Source: Aquilaria yunnanensis
Lineage: Eukaryota > Streptophyta > Magnoliopsida > Malvales > Thymelaeaceae
NCBI GenBank assembly: GCA_039654915.1
Contig: CM077593.1
Location: 116,801,413-116,865,412, forward strand
Reading direction: 5' to 3'
DNA length: 64,000 bases
Made by a program: the position numbers and the translations under genes. The notes under the pieces were generated by a model, which saw only the letters and a list, made by a program, of their open reading frames with translations, was not told where the DNA came from and did not search any database. This document shows, in pieces, positions 38,911 to 50,756 of the stretch. How positions within the stretch are numbered: the first letter of the stretch is position 1; each line of letters opens with the position of its first letter.

Positions 38911-39645
38911 TGTAAGAAAGTAGTTGTTAGTTGGTGTTTGAATTGAGGTAATGTTTCCTAATGTTAGTGTTGTTCTAACCTTTTTGGAAACGATGTGCGC
39001 CATGAGTTCGAGTAAGTGGTTAAATGAGAGATTACTTCAAATAAATAAGGCTGATTTTTGGTTTTTATATATTGTACTTATATTCTCCAACTATTGTATT
39101 GGGACCATATCTATCTTGAAGGAAATAAGGTTCGGCCCGATGAGTAAACACATGATGAGTAAATACTAACTGAAGGGTGCACATAAATGTTAGAAAACTA
39201 ATCACACAAATTTGGTGCACATTGGGCACATATATTCACATTTTGCACAAAGTTTCCTATTGAAAACAACCATCATAAGCAACTAGTTTTGCTGCACAAA
39301 TTAAGCAACATGTTTAGCTGTTTAATATAAAAAATAACATTGTTTATTAGGCCTTAAAAAACAACATCTTGCACAAGGCACCAATTTTGTAGAGAAAAAA
39401 ATATGCATTTAGTGCTGAGTTTAAGCAGAAACTGATGTAGTCACTTGTTGACACTTCCTTGTGTTGCAGCTATCCTTGCAAATTTCCTTACCCTCTTGGA
39501 TTGTAGCTTCTCACACCTTTTTTGTTTCTTCCCTGACTATTAGTCTTTCAGTTGGTCAATAGTTACATTTTTGGAAGTTGATGTTGGTGCTATACTAATG
39601 ATGAATATTCATAAGTGTATTACTATTAAGAGTTTAAATCATCAT
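38911..39645. other. MULE interior, no clear gene
   Basis: AT-rich sequence. A minus-strand stretch at about 39430-39550 reads as lysine/arginine-rich residues that could be a relic transposase C-terminus, but this is too weak to call. It ends with ATCAT, the target site of the next element. Confidence 0.35.
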
Positions 39646-40138
39646 TGTAGCAACGTCGGGTTTTCTGGAGTCGCCACCAATCTGTTTCACCTAGGTCGAT
39701 TGGTCACCTTAAAATATGGTCTGCGAGAGTTCGGGGATCGGGAGTACGGTTACGTTAAAACAACTTTGTTAAAACGCCCAAAAATTGGCACCTTAGTTGA
39801 TTTTAATTTTGTTTTGCTTTGCTTTTAGAAAAAATTTCAGTTAATTTTCAATCTAGAATTTTTAACTGAATTAATCGGATGTGGATTTTTGGTAATTAAT
39901 TTGTATAGAATTTTATACTTCCGAACCATGGACTCTGCCGAGTCATTTGGACACGGAAGATTTGATTCCGAACCATGGACTCTGCCGAGTCACCCGGACA
40001 CGGAATTTGACGAAATTTTAAAGAATTTAATCCATATCGTTAATATGGATTTTTTTACCTTTTTATTTAATTTATTTATTTTAAAAAGTTTGATATTTTC
40101 CAAACCGTAGATCCTGCCGGATCATCCGGATATGGAAT

Positions 40139-40730
40139 TTAATATCCAAGCCATGGATTCTAACCGAATCATCTGGACATGGATATGATCCGTCTTAGGA
40201 TTTCATTATTTAATTTTATTTTTATTTTTTAATAATTTTAGCTAATATCCAAGCCGTGGATTCTAACCGAATCATCTGGACATGGATTTTATGATCCGTC
40301 TTAAGACGGATTTCTAATTTAATTTTATTTTATTTTATAATAATTTTAGCGAATATCCAAGCCATGGATTCTAACCGAATCATTTGGACATGGATATGAT
40401 CCGTCTTAGGATTTCGTTATTTAAGTTTATTTTATTTTTTTAATAATTTTAGCTAATATCCAAGCCGTGGATTCTAACCGAATCATCTGGACATGGATTT
40501 TATGATCCGTCTTAAGACGGATTTCTAATTTAATTTAATTTTATTTTATAATAATTTTAGCGAATATCCAAGCCATGGATTCTAACCGAATCATTTGGAC
40601 ATGGATATGATCCGTCTTAGGATTTCGTTATTTAAGTTTATTTTATTTTTTAATAATTTTAGCTAATATCCAAGCCATAGATTCTAACCGAATCATTTGG
40701 ACATGGATATGATCCATCTTAGGATTTTAT
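40139..40730. repeat. Tandem array, about 105-bp unit, alternating types
   Basis: Six units beginning AATATCCAAGCC at about 40141, 40244, 40352, 40456, 40563 and 40665. Units alternate between a form with GATCCGTCTTAGGATTTC and one with GATCCGTCTTAAGACGGATTTC, so the true repeat is a dimer of about 211 bp. The sequence just left (39920-40010) has a related motif, CCGAACCATGGACTCTGCCG, twice. Confidence 0.9.
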
Positions 40731-40959
40731 CAAACCTACTAAGAGCGGATTCACAAACATTTGAATGCTTCTTAACCAATCGTCTGGTACACATTTAATG
40801 CATTACAAGAAATTAAAATTAAACTAATCTAAAAATAAAGATAAAAAAAAATGAATATCTTAAGTTACATCCTTATGTGAATTTAATTAGTTAAATATAA
40901 TACATGACTAAACAATCAAATAATAAAAGAAACAAAAAGGAAAATCAAAGAAATAAAAT

Positions 40960-41085
40960 TTGCCGTCAGTGACTGATCTGCAATAAAAAAAAAGTTAGTG
41001 GTTCAATGAATGAAAAATGAAAAATCATAAGGGCTAAAATGAAAGTTTTACCTAAAGAGAAGAAAGTTGACTGGGTCGAATTCGA
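40960..41085. repeat. Internal direct repeat of the solo LTR-like unit, copy a
   Basis: Shares TTTGCYGTCAG, TTGATCTGCAA, AAAAGTTAGTG and ATAAGGRCTAAA-type blocks with 42130-42260. Confidence 0.75.
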
Positions 41086-42129
41086 TTAGCGGGTTTTGAA
41101 AGCGTTCTCTGTGACGGCAAGTGCTTGGGCGAGAGAATATCCAACAGATCACCATAAACGGGCTTATGTTTTCTTCCCTAGATTTTCCGAGAGGTCACCA
41201 CGGTCCAGCACGTTGATCTCTCCAATTGTATCTAACGATCCGGATTCGATCTCACAAGGATCTACTTTGCTTTGCTTAAGAAAATTGATTAATTTACAAA
41301 AATAACAGCAACTAAACATAATACTAATAATTCTTGTTCTGAAATAGTATTCAACCAAAATGCTTGTAAGTCATCATTTGAGAAGAGCAAATGGTTTACT
41401 CCACACAGCTAGCCACTATGACCACGTATGGCTTACAAGTTGAAACCTTTTTCCGACATATCAAATTTTAATATCATTCAAAAGCACCATGAGGCTATGT
41501 ATAATATTTGAGAACATGAAAAATTAATATTTGAATAACCAACAACAGGCTCTCAAATCAGAACTCAAACAATTAGAAGTACCAAAATGAAATTGTGATT
41601 GACACCAATTGAGCAAGATTTAAAACAGATAATTAAAACAAACAGTGACACCAAAATGAAAATATGTGCTCTTGCGCAAGCCTGAATACCCAGAAGCACA
41701 AACTGCACAATCTTACCATAGGCTTACCTAAAGCTCCAACCAACAACGTGAAAAGAGCACCAATGTAATTAGCAACTGAACTGATCAATGACTAATATAT
41801 CTCAGAAAAACAGGTCTCTAAAGAGGAGATCATTTCATTTCAGACGAGAAAGTAAAGCCATTGAAACCGGAATTGAGAAAGAAAACGGATATGAAAGAAG
41901 AAACACCAACCATCAAGATAGGACAAGTAGGATTGATCCACTCGTAATGCATAATACAGTTAGATCAAATTCATTCAAATCTTGAAGACAATTCAAGCCC
42001 TTGTATCTGACTTTGAATCAGTTAACTCGAAATTTAATCTGTATAAAGGGGCAGCACAAATAGTACCAGAGAAAAGTCTACGGGACGAATTTCGGAAAAA
42101 AAAAAAAATTAAAAAATTAAAGAAAAGAA

Positions 42130-42260
42130 AACAATAAGAGTTTGCTGTCAGGGGTTGATCTGCAACAAAAAAAACGTTAGTGACTTAAATGAATAAAAGA
42201 AAGAAAAATAAGGACTAAATAAAGATTTTACCCAAAAAGACAAAAGACAGACTTTGACTT
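42130..42260. repeat. Internal direct repeat of the solo LTR-like unit, copy b
   Basis: Partner of 40960-41085. It is followed by TGACTTGGTCAAAAG where the first copy has TGACTGGGTCGAATT. Confidence 0.75.
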
Positions 42261-42754
42261 GGTCAAAAGTTTAAATAACGCGTCTGTCTGCGTCTTCGAT
42301 CTTTATTTCTTTCTTCCGGCGCCTATACGGTGGCGGTGGAGGGCTGAGTGGTGGAGGCTTGGCCGGCGGGAGGAAGGAAAAGAAGGGGCTGGGCGCGACG
42401 GCGTGGGACGCGACACGGCAGGAAGAAGGCGACGGCGGGCTCGGACGGAGGAGAGCTGGGCGCGATGGCGCGACACACGACACAGCAGGGAGGAGGCGAC
42501 GGCGAGCTAGCTGGTGAGCGACGCGGAGAGAGCCAGGCGGTGGCAGCGAGAGGGAGGTAGCTGGCGGTCGTCGCGACGGCGAGGAACAGCTGGGCGATTG
42601 GAGCGAGAGAGAAGAAAGAGAGAGTCAGAAGATGGAGCTGGAGGAGGAGGAACAGAGACAGCAGGGTCGGGTGGCTGGTGGCTGGAGCAGAGGAGCGTGG
42701 AGGAGCGCGGCTAGCGAAGGGCGAGGGCAGGAGGGGGAGCAGGCTCAGTGAGAG

Positions 42755-43110
42755 AGAGAAGGAGAGCTGTTGCGAGAGCGAGAGAGAGTGAGAGAGAAAC
42801 AGAGAGGGAGAAGGAGAGAAGAGAGTCGAGAGCGTGAAAGAGGGAGAGAGAAACAGAGAGGGAGAAGGAGAGAAGAGAGCCGAGAGTGTGAGAGAGGGAG
42901 AGAGAAACAGAGATTGGGAGAAGGAGAGCAGATGAGAGCGAAGGAGAGAGAGAGAGTTCGCGAGAAGAGAGAGAGAGAAGGAGAAACAGAGAGGGAGAAG
43001 GAGAGAGGAGAGCAAAGGAGAGAGAGAGAGTTCGCGAGAGAAGTGAGAGAGGGAAAGGGAAAAGAAGAGAGAGGGAAGAGAAGTGAGAGAGGGTCAGAGA
43101 TCAGATGTGT
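42755..43110. repeat. GA-rich (GAGA) tract
   Basis: Long imperfect GA repeats with internal duplications (GAGAGAAACAGAGAGGGAGA recurs). Open frames across it, on both strands, are low complexity. On the likely coding (minus) strand of the LTR it would be a CT-rich tract. Confidence 0.9.
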
Positions 43111-43459
43111 GTGTGAGCTGTGTGTGTGTGTCTGCCGAGTGAGAGAGAGAGGAGTTGTTTTAATAGAAAGGGAAGAAGAATCGAGAAGGGAGCAGGTGAA
43201 GAAATTTGTGCCCGGGGAGCGTCTGTCGGCCACTTTTAATTTTTTTTTTTCATTAATTAATTTCATTTTAATTTTAACTAATTTAATTAATTTTTAATTA
43301 ATAATAATAATTTTTTTTTTATATAAAAAAAACAAAAAAGATGTCCGTAAAACAATATTTTATATCTTTTAATTAATTAATTGATTTTTTTATTTTTTTT
43401 ATTTTAAAAAAAAAAAAAAAATTTCAACTGGTCGGACGAAATTGGGTGTCAACAATCAT

Positions 43460-44790
43460 TATACACTTTGAATATGATTAATTTATATATTCTGAGCATT
43501 TTTCCACTAGGTTACTATTCATATGCATTTTTTACTATTCACCAATCACTATTCACCGACTTATTGTTCATATGCGTATTTTACTGTTCACATGCATTTT
43601 TACTATTCATTAATATTAAATAATTATTTTTTTATGTAGTCAAAATCATTACTTGACGATCCTTCATGAGAAAAATCATATTTGGAGCTGTAGATGTTAG
43701 AACTGAATGATTCAAAATTCATCTGAAAGCGAACACATAGATCTTCAACTCTGCTTTATTCTGTGAGCTAGTTTGATCATTTTCATTACCGAAATCTGAT
43801 TATAAATGAGACCATTCGTTCTTTCGTGTGCTAAAGAGTAGTTTTGGTAGAAAAATCATAACTTAAGCTATGGATATCCGATTTGAATGAGCAAGCTATC
43901 AATTCAAAGCTAAAGAAGAGATCTACAAGTTCTGTGCTTTGAGGAAGAGCTGATTCAATGTTTATGATGGTCAAAAAATTAAAAAATGTTGCAGCCTACC
44001 TTTATTGATTTATGTTTACCTACATTTTACTATTTACCATTTCACCCACCCAAAAACTCTATAAATAGGCACCTTTGGGGGGAAGGATGGGAGGATGCCA
44101 TTTCTTAGGCTTTCTTTATGTTCTTGTATTATCTTTAGCATTTCTTCTTTAGTTTTGTTTTAGTTTTCAATACCGAAGCTCTGTTCAAGTGTTTTCTCGT
44201 TCTTCTTTTTGTTCTTCCTTTGATCTTTCAATCCATGTTAATTTCATCTTTTTACATGTTGTTTACTTTTATCATGGCTAATTAATCTTTGTTTTGCTAA
44301 AGTGAAAAGGTGAAATTATTGGTATAAAGGTTATGATTCCCTCTATAGAACATGGTTCTGCCAACTATATTGAAATCTTAAGTTATTGTAGACAAAGGTT
44401 GGCATGATGGATACTTGAACCTATTAGCAAGCGTTGGCGTTTTAAGATCAATAAAAGTTAATACTAACTAAATTCTCTAATTGGGATCTTCTCTATATGT
44501 GGATCTCAGTTGAGTGGTAAGATAGGCTAAAATTAATCATAACCGATATACTAAAATTAGATCCCATAACCTTAACTATTTTATTTAAATTTGAGTTTTT
44601 TAATCAATGCCTATTCACACCTTGTACCAAAATCTTTCCTTATTACCAAATTTTTAATTTGTATTTCTTTATTCACTTCCCTGTGGTTCGATACTCAGAC
44701 TCCCGAGATTTTATTACTTGCAACAACCTACACTTGGGTTACAACTGCTAGAGTGCAGCAACCAACAATTACTTCTCCTTTTGAAACACA
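43460..44790 (+). mobile_element. Retroelement-like non-coding segment with TATA box
   Basis: The order of motifs matches LTR or leader regions common in plant retroelements: CTATTCAC repeats, then a TATA box (TATAAATA at 44060-44067), a T-rich leader, and near the end CCCTGTGGTTCGATACTC with CTACACTTGGGTT. No coding frame. The boundaries and the partner LTR were not found. Confidence 0.5.
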
Positions 44791-45009
44791 TTACAAAAAT
44801 AATAACCAACTTAAAAAAAAATGTCAACTATTATGCAAATAGGATAGTTTATTGCTTACATTCATAACAATTATGCAAAGAGTACTATTTTCAACACACT
44901 TTTTGGTTCTCGTTTCCTATTTAAAATGTAAAGGAAAACAAAACATATATGTTAGTTGTTGGAAAAGGAATAGAATTTAACAAAATGGAGAAAAAGAACA
45001 GAGTTTAAC
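44791..45009. other. MULE interior, no gene seen
   Basis: AT-rich sequence between the retroelement-like segment and the transposase relic. Confidence 0.4.
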
Positions 45010-45394
45010 AAAATGGTACTAACATTTTGTGCGTCACTCACAACATCATCAACCTTCTTAGAGTCACTCACCTCATCATCAAATTGGATATCACCATGCT
45101 CAACATAAAAACAGATCTTCCTATACTACAACAACATCTTCTCCATTACAATCACACTTGAATCATAAGTAGGTAATATCTCCACTAACTCATTCTTTAA
45201 ACTCCTTTTAGGTATCTTAAAAAACAATCTCTTCACTGGTTTTGGTGTCCATATTTCAACTGACTCTTCAAGTCCATATATGACACCAAGTCAATATCAA
45301 AAGACATCACATTCTAGATGCCACCAACATATTCTACACGATTATCATCCTTCCATTGACCACCATACACAAACTTCACGTAAGTCTACACCAT
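45010..45394 (-). pseudogene. Relic N-terminus of a MULE transposase
   Basis: Reading from the ATG at 45394 on the minus strand, a frame broken by TAG codons gives residues KFVYGGQWKDDNRVEYVGG and then MSFDIDLVSYMDL, closely matching the N-terminal PB1-like domain of plant MuDR-type transposases. Later parts (RICFYVEH-like and acidic residues) appear in other frames. Upstream on the same strand a leader with a GTGAGT donor is recognisable. The central MULE domain and SWIM finger are absent, so this cannot be functional. Confidence 0.7.
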
Positions 45395-45934
45395 TATAGC
45401 TGTAACACCACACAACCAAATACACAACAATTAGACACTATAAACCACAACTTACTCATGTAATCAAATACAATCCAAACCCAAAATAACATGAAAATTT
45501 TCTATTGCTTAGCCTTTAAGAAACCCAACCATGTGTTTCTTTACATGCCCTGTTCGTCTTCTAGTTTTACCCATAATGTGAATTTCTCTACCACATACAA
45601 CCAACACTTCAAGCAATGCCTTTGAAATGAAGTCCCACCATTTTCTAACAACGATTGATAGTAATATTAAACCCTATGATGATTTACCCATATTTGGTAA
45701 TAACCCTAAAGTGTGGTACTTATATCTCATTGATTCATGCCTCCAATTGCCTAAACAAACCCGTCTTGCCCATTGAACACGAACTCATAAATGAAACAAC
45801 AACTCACCTTTATATCGTCTCTTGAGATTCGATTCTTGTCTTTATTTCTAGTACTATATGCCTCCTCTATCTGTAACATTCTTTCCTCTTTTCTGAGTCC
45901 CTTTTGCTTGTCAACAACTTCATACGAGCTTTGG

Positions 45935-46125
45935 TAGATCTGTGAAACGTCTAATGGCCAGGAATAAATAGTCATAAAGTTCCAAATTAGCTTTCCCATC
46001 ATGTCAATCCAACATAGGACTAACTAAGCTGACATTACATATAGGACTGAAACAGAAACTCATGTAACTATAGGACTGAAAGAGAAAAGTTTAAAAAGTT
46101 ATATGAGATTTTTTTACCTTTCACC
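45935..46125 (-). repeat. Right TIR of the 8-kb MULE
   Basis: Inverted match to 38115-38305. Confidence 0.85.
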
Positions 46126-47030
46126 ATAAAGATCTACCATGGCTATGCTACATTTCACGTTTTTTTTTTCACTTAAATTGGATTTAGATTTATTTATTTA
46201 TATTATTATTTTTTAAAATTTAAAAAACATATTTAAAAATTATAGGTCTTTATTTATTATTTATATACAAAGGTTTTCATTTACATACTAAAATGTTTGA
46301 GCATAAAAAAAGCATAGATTAATAGCTATGGATAATAAATGTTACAAAGAACTTAAGACTGAAGTAGTTTTCTAGCCATTAATTAAATTGTGCCGTAAAT
46401 TTTTTTTATTAGGCTTTAGTACAATATCTTCAGAATATTTTTTTTATCCAACCAACCTCATCAATACCCATGGAAAAAAACAATCTCATCTACTTGCCAA
46501 GGTATGAGTCTTCATCAGTTAGCAGCCAGCTTCTTAGTAACGATGGCCAAAAACTTAAGTTTGCTTTACCGAGTACTGGACATAAGTATGGGCAATTGGA
46601 TAATATTCACCTGCTTGCAAAGAGATATCAATCAATTACATTGGATAAAATGACTAGTAGCAGGAATATGAATTACTCAAATCGCTTCTCTTAAACTGCT
46701 CAATGAAAAAAGTAAATGTTTGTTTCTTCAAGTGGTTAGGCTTGGTATTATAGAAATTTAAGATTATGATTTGTATTTATTCTATTTCTCTTATTGTTAT
46801 TCCTTTTGAGTATTAAAAAAAAAAACAACCTCTTCAACGTCGCTCGTGAGGTAGGTGGAGGGTCACCTCAAATAACGTACGCAATTTTTTTAATTGAATT
46901 TTTAATGTTTTCGCAAAACGTTCTTTATTTTTACTTTTTAATCTAATTTTCTCATCCATCCACGTTCAAAACACCACTATGTTTTAATCTTCAAGCTCAA
47001 AAGAGCTTTAAGCATAAAATTAGTGGGGGC
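46126..47030. other. Non-coding sequence, no gene seen
   Basis: AT-rich. About 46380-46480 resembles 26625-26710. A 74-codon open frame at 46470-46694 has no family signature. Confidence 0.4.
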
Positions 47031-47214
47031 TATTAAAAGTAGAAATAATTTCTGCAAGAAAAATAATAACTTCAAATATTATGAATGGAGAACTAAGAGG
47101 GCTTCCCCATTAACTAACAGTGTCCATTGACACTTGAGATCTTAAATAAAAAAAAAAAAAGAGAGAGAGTGTGAAGATTACATTGGAGCTTGACTCTGTG
47201 GTATATATATATAC
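47031..47214. repeat. Flanking block of the duplicated unit (copy 3)
   Basis: Partner of 541-740. It breaks off at 47215, where an LTR begins. Confidence 0.75.
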
Positions 47215-47598
47215 TGTTACGGCTCTCTAAAAATTTGGATTATGATTACTAAGGTAACTTTGGTTATTTTAGTAATTTAATATGTTTAGAATATTTAATG
47301 TAAGTAAATTTTTGGTTTGATAAAATATAATAGCTTAAAAAATGACAAAAAATGGTCATTTAAACAAACCGGACCAAAAAGGGCATTTTAGTTATTTTAT
47401 ATAGCAACCCATTTTTATTTCACAGTTAGGTAAAAGATAGAAAAATATTGAATTTAAGATATCATGATTTTTCGTGATTCCTGCGCTACCATTTGTGAAA
47501 TTGTGAATTGACTAGAATTATCCATGAATGGTTTATATGTAACCCTTAAAAGTATCAGACCTAAATTGCATGTTTGTCAAAGCTGAAGACTGCGCGTG
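47215..47598 (+). mobile_element. Left part of a solo chromovirus-like LTR
   Basis: Starts TGTTACGGCTCTCTAAAAAT and continues with AAGGTAACTTTGG and GTTTAGAATATTTAATGTAAG, typical of Ty3/gypsy chromovirus (Tekay-like) LTRs. It is interrupted at 47599 by the Tat-like element and resumes at 58408. The bases before it (TATAC) compare with GATAC after 59767. Confidence 0.65.
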
Positions 47599-48433
47599 TG
47601 ATGGCCAAAGGGCTATTACCTTTTGGAATGCCGAGCTTTGGCAGAGTGTCACCCTCGGTAAGGGTAAGCATCGCCCTCAGGAAATACGAGCGCCAACCTC
47701 GGTAAGACAGGGTCTGACCTCTTGACCCTTGGACCTCGGTGATCCATCATCACCTTCAGGGAGTGATAGCATTAACTTCGGGAACATGGTGTTCCACCAC
47801 CCCTTGGTAAGATGGCCTGACCAGCTTTGGTAGAGGTGACTCACCATCCTTGAAAGATGAGAACATCCTCCGAAAGGAGTCCCCCGTGCCGAGGGGAATC
47901 GCGAATGACTGAAGTAACCTCAGCAAAAAGCTCTCCCCTCCCGAAGAGGTCTCTTTCATCGAAAGGGTCTCAAGGATACGACAAAAATGGTTAAGGAGCC
48001 TCTGACACGCCGCCCTTGTACACGTCCTGACACGCAGACCTCCCACGACCCTAACTCCTGACCAAGACGGCCTATGGTCACCTAGAAGTCCCCGTTTCTG
48101 AAGGTACGGACTGCATCCAACCGAACACATGTCATGATCTGAACGGGCTGTGTCGAGCAGGGTTTTCTTGACACTTCCCTATAAGTACTTGGGAAATGAC
48201 CTTAGTGAAGGGAGGACACTACTCGCAACCCATTACTCTCCATCTAGCTAAATACTGACTTAGGCGTCAGAGGCTCCTCCCCCGGAAAAACACTCCGGGG
48301 ATCTCTTAACCCCCGTTCTTTGAATCTTTCAGGCAACCACCTCATTCGGAAGCCCCTTTCGTAGATACCCTCTTCGCCAAAAGTCCCTGTTGCAGGCCAC
48401 TATGTCGTACAACGAGGATGCCAACGGGCATCA
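47599..48433 (+). repeat. 5' LTR of the Tat-like element
   Basis: Begins TGATGGCCAAAGGGC and ends GGGCATCA. A TATA box (TATAAGTA) lies at 48180-48187. It differs from the 3' LTR by scattered substitutions and by about 23 extra bases near 47655-47680. Confidence 0.92.
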
Positions 48434-49988
48434 ATTGGCGCTGTCTATGAGAACCCACTCTCAGGTGGCCGTTGTTGAGACTCGGCGTTCTAAGGACAAG
48501 GGACTCCCGAAGTCCCCGTCCACGCCGGAAGCTCAACCGGTGACCAAGCGACCCACCGCAGGGACTTCCTTACCTGAGGACAAACGTCCTTTAACCTTTA
48601 TGATGAGCTTTCTGCGTGATTTTCAATGCTCCGTTGTGGCTGAAATGACGCAGCAATTGGACCAAAGGTGGTCGCAACAATCTTCGGCACGAAGGGCACC
48701 CTCGCCAATGCCCCGTCGAGAGAAAAGCCCAAGATCAACTCAGTGAAGTTCGGGAAGCAGAGATATCCGTGATGAATCCTCGATAGAGAATGTGCCTCCC
48801 AGAGTCCGACATATTGGAAAAACGGCATCAAAAGGGGCTAGGACTTCCCGCCGACGAAGCTCTTCACCAGAGGAAAAATCACAATCTCCCCACCACCAAA
48901 GTTACTCCCCGAAAAGGCAGTGTCATTCTCCGTTGCCGAAGGCCTCCAGGTAGCGAGAAAAGCCCAGGACCACCATCCTCATGGAAAAAATCCTAGAGAG
49001 GCTGGAAAAAGTAGAGAGACAGATCGCCCGAAAGCCAGTATGGTATAGGTTATCTGAGACCTTCACTGCAGAAGAGTCACCTTTTGTCTGGATGATAGTA
49101 GAAGCACCAATGCCAAGTGATTTTTGAGTCCCCCGCTTGGAAACCTACGATGGGCGTAGTGACCCTCAGGCCCACCTAACCAAGTATAGACGCAACATGG
49201 TGCTACACGGCGCCGGTGATGCCACCCTTTGCAAATGCTTTAAGGTCACCTTCTCCGGTCCGGTGACTGCGTGGTATAACTCGCTCGCCCTTGGGACAAT
49301 AATGAGTTTCCAAGAGCTATCCACAGCATTCATATAACAGTTCATCAGCAGCAGGCCGACAGCAAAGATGCCTGTCCAGATGTTCGATATAGCACAGAAA
49401 AATAGGGAAACCATTCGCGACTATGTCGAAAGATTTAACCGAGAGGCCCTGAGCGTGCCAGACTTCCGTCTTAAAATACGCATCCTCGCCATGATACGGG
49501 GACTTCAGCAAGACTTACAACTCTTTTACGAGTTCTCAAAAGACCCTCCGGACACCCTTGACGAGTTCTACCGCAAAATCGAATAGCACATGACAGCCGA
49601 AGAGCTGAGAATAGGAGGATTAAAGCCTAACCATCATCATCCTGAAGGTGAAAGCCATCAACCCCGGTACCTAGTCAAAGGCGGGGCAAAAACTCAGAAG
49701 CAGAAGGGGAAAAGACCCATGTCATTTACTTCCCTGAACACCTCCCGAACAAACATACTGATGGCCATGGAAAGGTAAGGAAACCCAATCCAGCGTCCGA
49801 AGGCCATGACATCCAAAAATAAGAAAAATATGAAAAAGTTTTTCCAATTCCATCGGGATCATGGGCACGACACTGAGGATTACTTCCAGCTGAGGAAGTA
49901 CATCAAGTCTCTGATAAAGCAGGGCCAACTTCAACGCTATTTGCGGATGCCCTCCCCGAAGGAGAGGAGGGAAGAGGAAAGGAAATGA
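48402..49988 (+). pseudogene. gag of the Tat-like element, broken
   Basis: The frame opens at the ATG at 48402, still inside the 5' LTR, and runs to a stop at 48746. A Retrotrans_gag-type domain follows at 49137-49586 (residues ETYDGRSDPQAHL, WYNSL, then RETIRDYVERFNRE), with a TAA at 49335-49337 within it. The C-terminal part at 49806-49988 has the FHRDHGHDTEDYFQLR signature seen in gag of this group. Gag packages element RNA in virus-like particles. At least three stops or frame changes interrupt it. Confidence 0.8.
48436..48453 (+). other. Primer-binding site
   Basis: TGGCGCTGTCTATGAGAA, two bases after the 5' LTR, of the TGGCGCCGT type used by many plant Ty3/gypsy elements (tRNA 3' end complementarity). 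The tRNA was not assigned. Confidence 0.7.
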
Positions 49989-50090
49989 AATGACGAAGAA
50001 TATGATTCCGATAGGCGCCGGAATTGAAGTCCCAAAAGACATCCGCCACCGCCGGCTGGAATAATACAGACAATCACCACTGGACTACCT

Positions 50091-50606
50091 TTGGTAGAAA
50101 AAAAAAGAAAGGCTAGGGAGATCTCGGTGATGGAATTTGATAACCCATCAAAAAAGCTTGTTCGGAAAAATGGGTCTACCGTAGTATTCCCTCGTGACGA
50201 CCCACTTCTAATCATGGGAAGGATAGGGAGTTGGGATGTCAAAAGAGTACTCCTCGACAATGGTTCCAACGCCGACGTCTTATTCTCTCATCTGCTGCCA
50301 AATTTGGGTATCTCAAAAGGTGATCTCAAGCCTGTCACCTCCCCTACCTTTGGAGTAGGTCCGTCTGAACTCCCTGTCCTCGGATGGATTGACTTCCCCC
50401 TAATGCTAAGGGGAACTTCACCACAGAACAACGATGAGCTTTTTGCCTCCACAATGACAAGGTTCATCGTCATAGATGTCCCTTCGTCATATAATGCCAT
50501 CCTCAGAAGACAGACACAAGGAAACCTCCATATTCACCCAGACGTGAAATACTTAACTGTCACCTTCGCTACAAAGGATGGAGATTCTGAGATGTTCATT
50601 GACTAA
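50091..50606 (+). CDS. Aspartic protease region of pol
   Basis: An open frame of 171 codons contains the retropepsin-like motif VLLDNGSNADVLF near residues 54-66 (family form: D[ST]GS; here DNG). It processes the gag-pol polyprotein. The frame ends at a stop (50604-50606) before the reverse transcriptase, where the family normally continues. Confidence 0.7.
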   Translation: MVEKKRKAREISVMEFDNPSKKLVRKNGSTVVFPRDDPLLIMGRIGSWDVKRVLLDNGSNADVLFSHLLPNLGISKGDLKPVTSPTFGVGPSELPVLGWIDFPLMLRGTSPQNNDELFASTMTRFIVIDVPSSYNAILRRQTQGNLHIHPDVKYLTVTFATKDGDSEMFID

Positions 50607-50756
50607 GGGGAAGTGAGAAAGGTCTTCGTAAAAGCAAGAAAGATCCCAGCGAAAAGCTACGTATAGACTTCAGAAGCAAAGGCTGTACTCCCAGGGGAAG
50701 TAAAGGGAGAAGAAACAGAAAACCTCGAAAAAATAAAGATAGAAAAAGTAGAACTT

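Larger units (their letters stand above)
39646..43454 (-). mobile_element. Solo LTR-like unit, 3.8 kb, TSD ATCAT
   Basis: The unit begins TGTAGCAACG and ends GGTGTCAACA (TG...CA), and is flanked by a perfect 5-bp repeat ATCAT at 39641-39645 and 43455-43459. On the minus strand it starts TGTTGACACCC, a common plant LTR start, so that is the likely orientation. No gag or pol frame is present. Inside are an internal direct repeat (about 40960-41080 and 42130-42260), a 105-bp tandem array, a GA-rich tract and TATA-poor AT-rich ends. Either a solo LTR of a large-LTR element or a large non-autonomous derivative. Confidence 0.8.
38115..46125. mobile_element. Large decayed Mutator-like element, 8 kb
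   Basis: The left end (GGAGAAAGGTC..., then AACTTTTTAAACTTTT, CTATAATTACATG, GTTTCTGTTTCA) is repeated inverted at the right end (about 45935-46125) over roughly 190 bp, including GGAAAGCTAATTTGG and TTTATTCCTG. The flanking 9-mers AAAAAAATC and ATAAAGATC agree at 7 of 9 positions, a decayed target duplication. Inside are a GRF-zinc-finger ORF next to the left TIR, a stop-riddled transposase N-terminus reading inward from the right TIR, a nested solo LTR-like unit and further retroelement-like sequence. The transposase core was not found. Confidence 0.8.

Noticed and set aside
42323..43266. Long open frames on both strands (175-230 codons) rich in R/E/G or S/L/P
   Set aside because: They follow the GAGAGA tract and GC-rich flank; composition is low complexity and both strands are equally open, so they are repeat artefacts.
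47756..48130. 124-codon minus-strand frame in the 5' LTR and a shorter partner in the 3' LTR
   Set aside because: Lies wholly within LTR sequence, is not conserved in length between the two LTRs, and has no domain.
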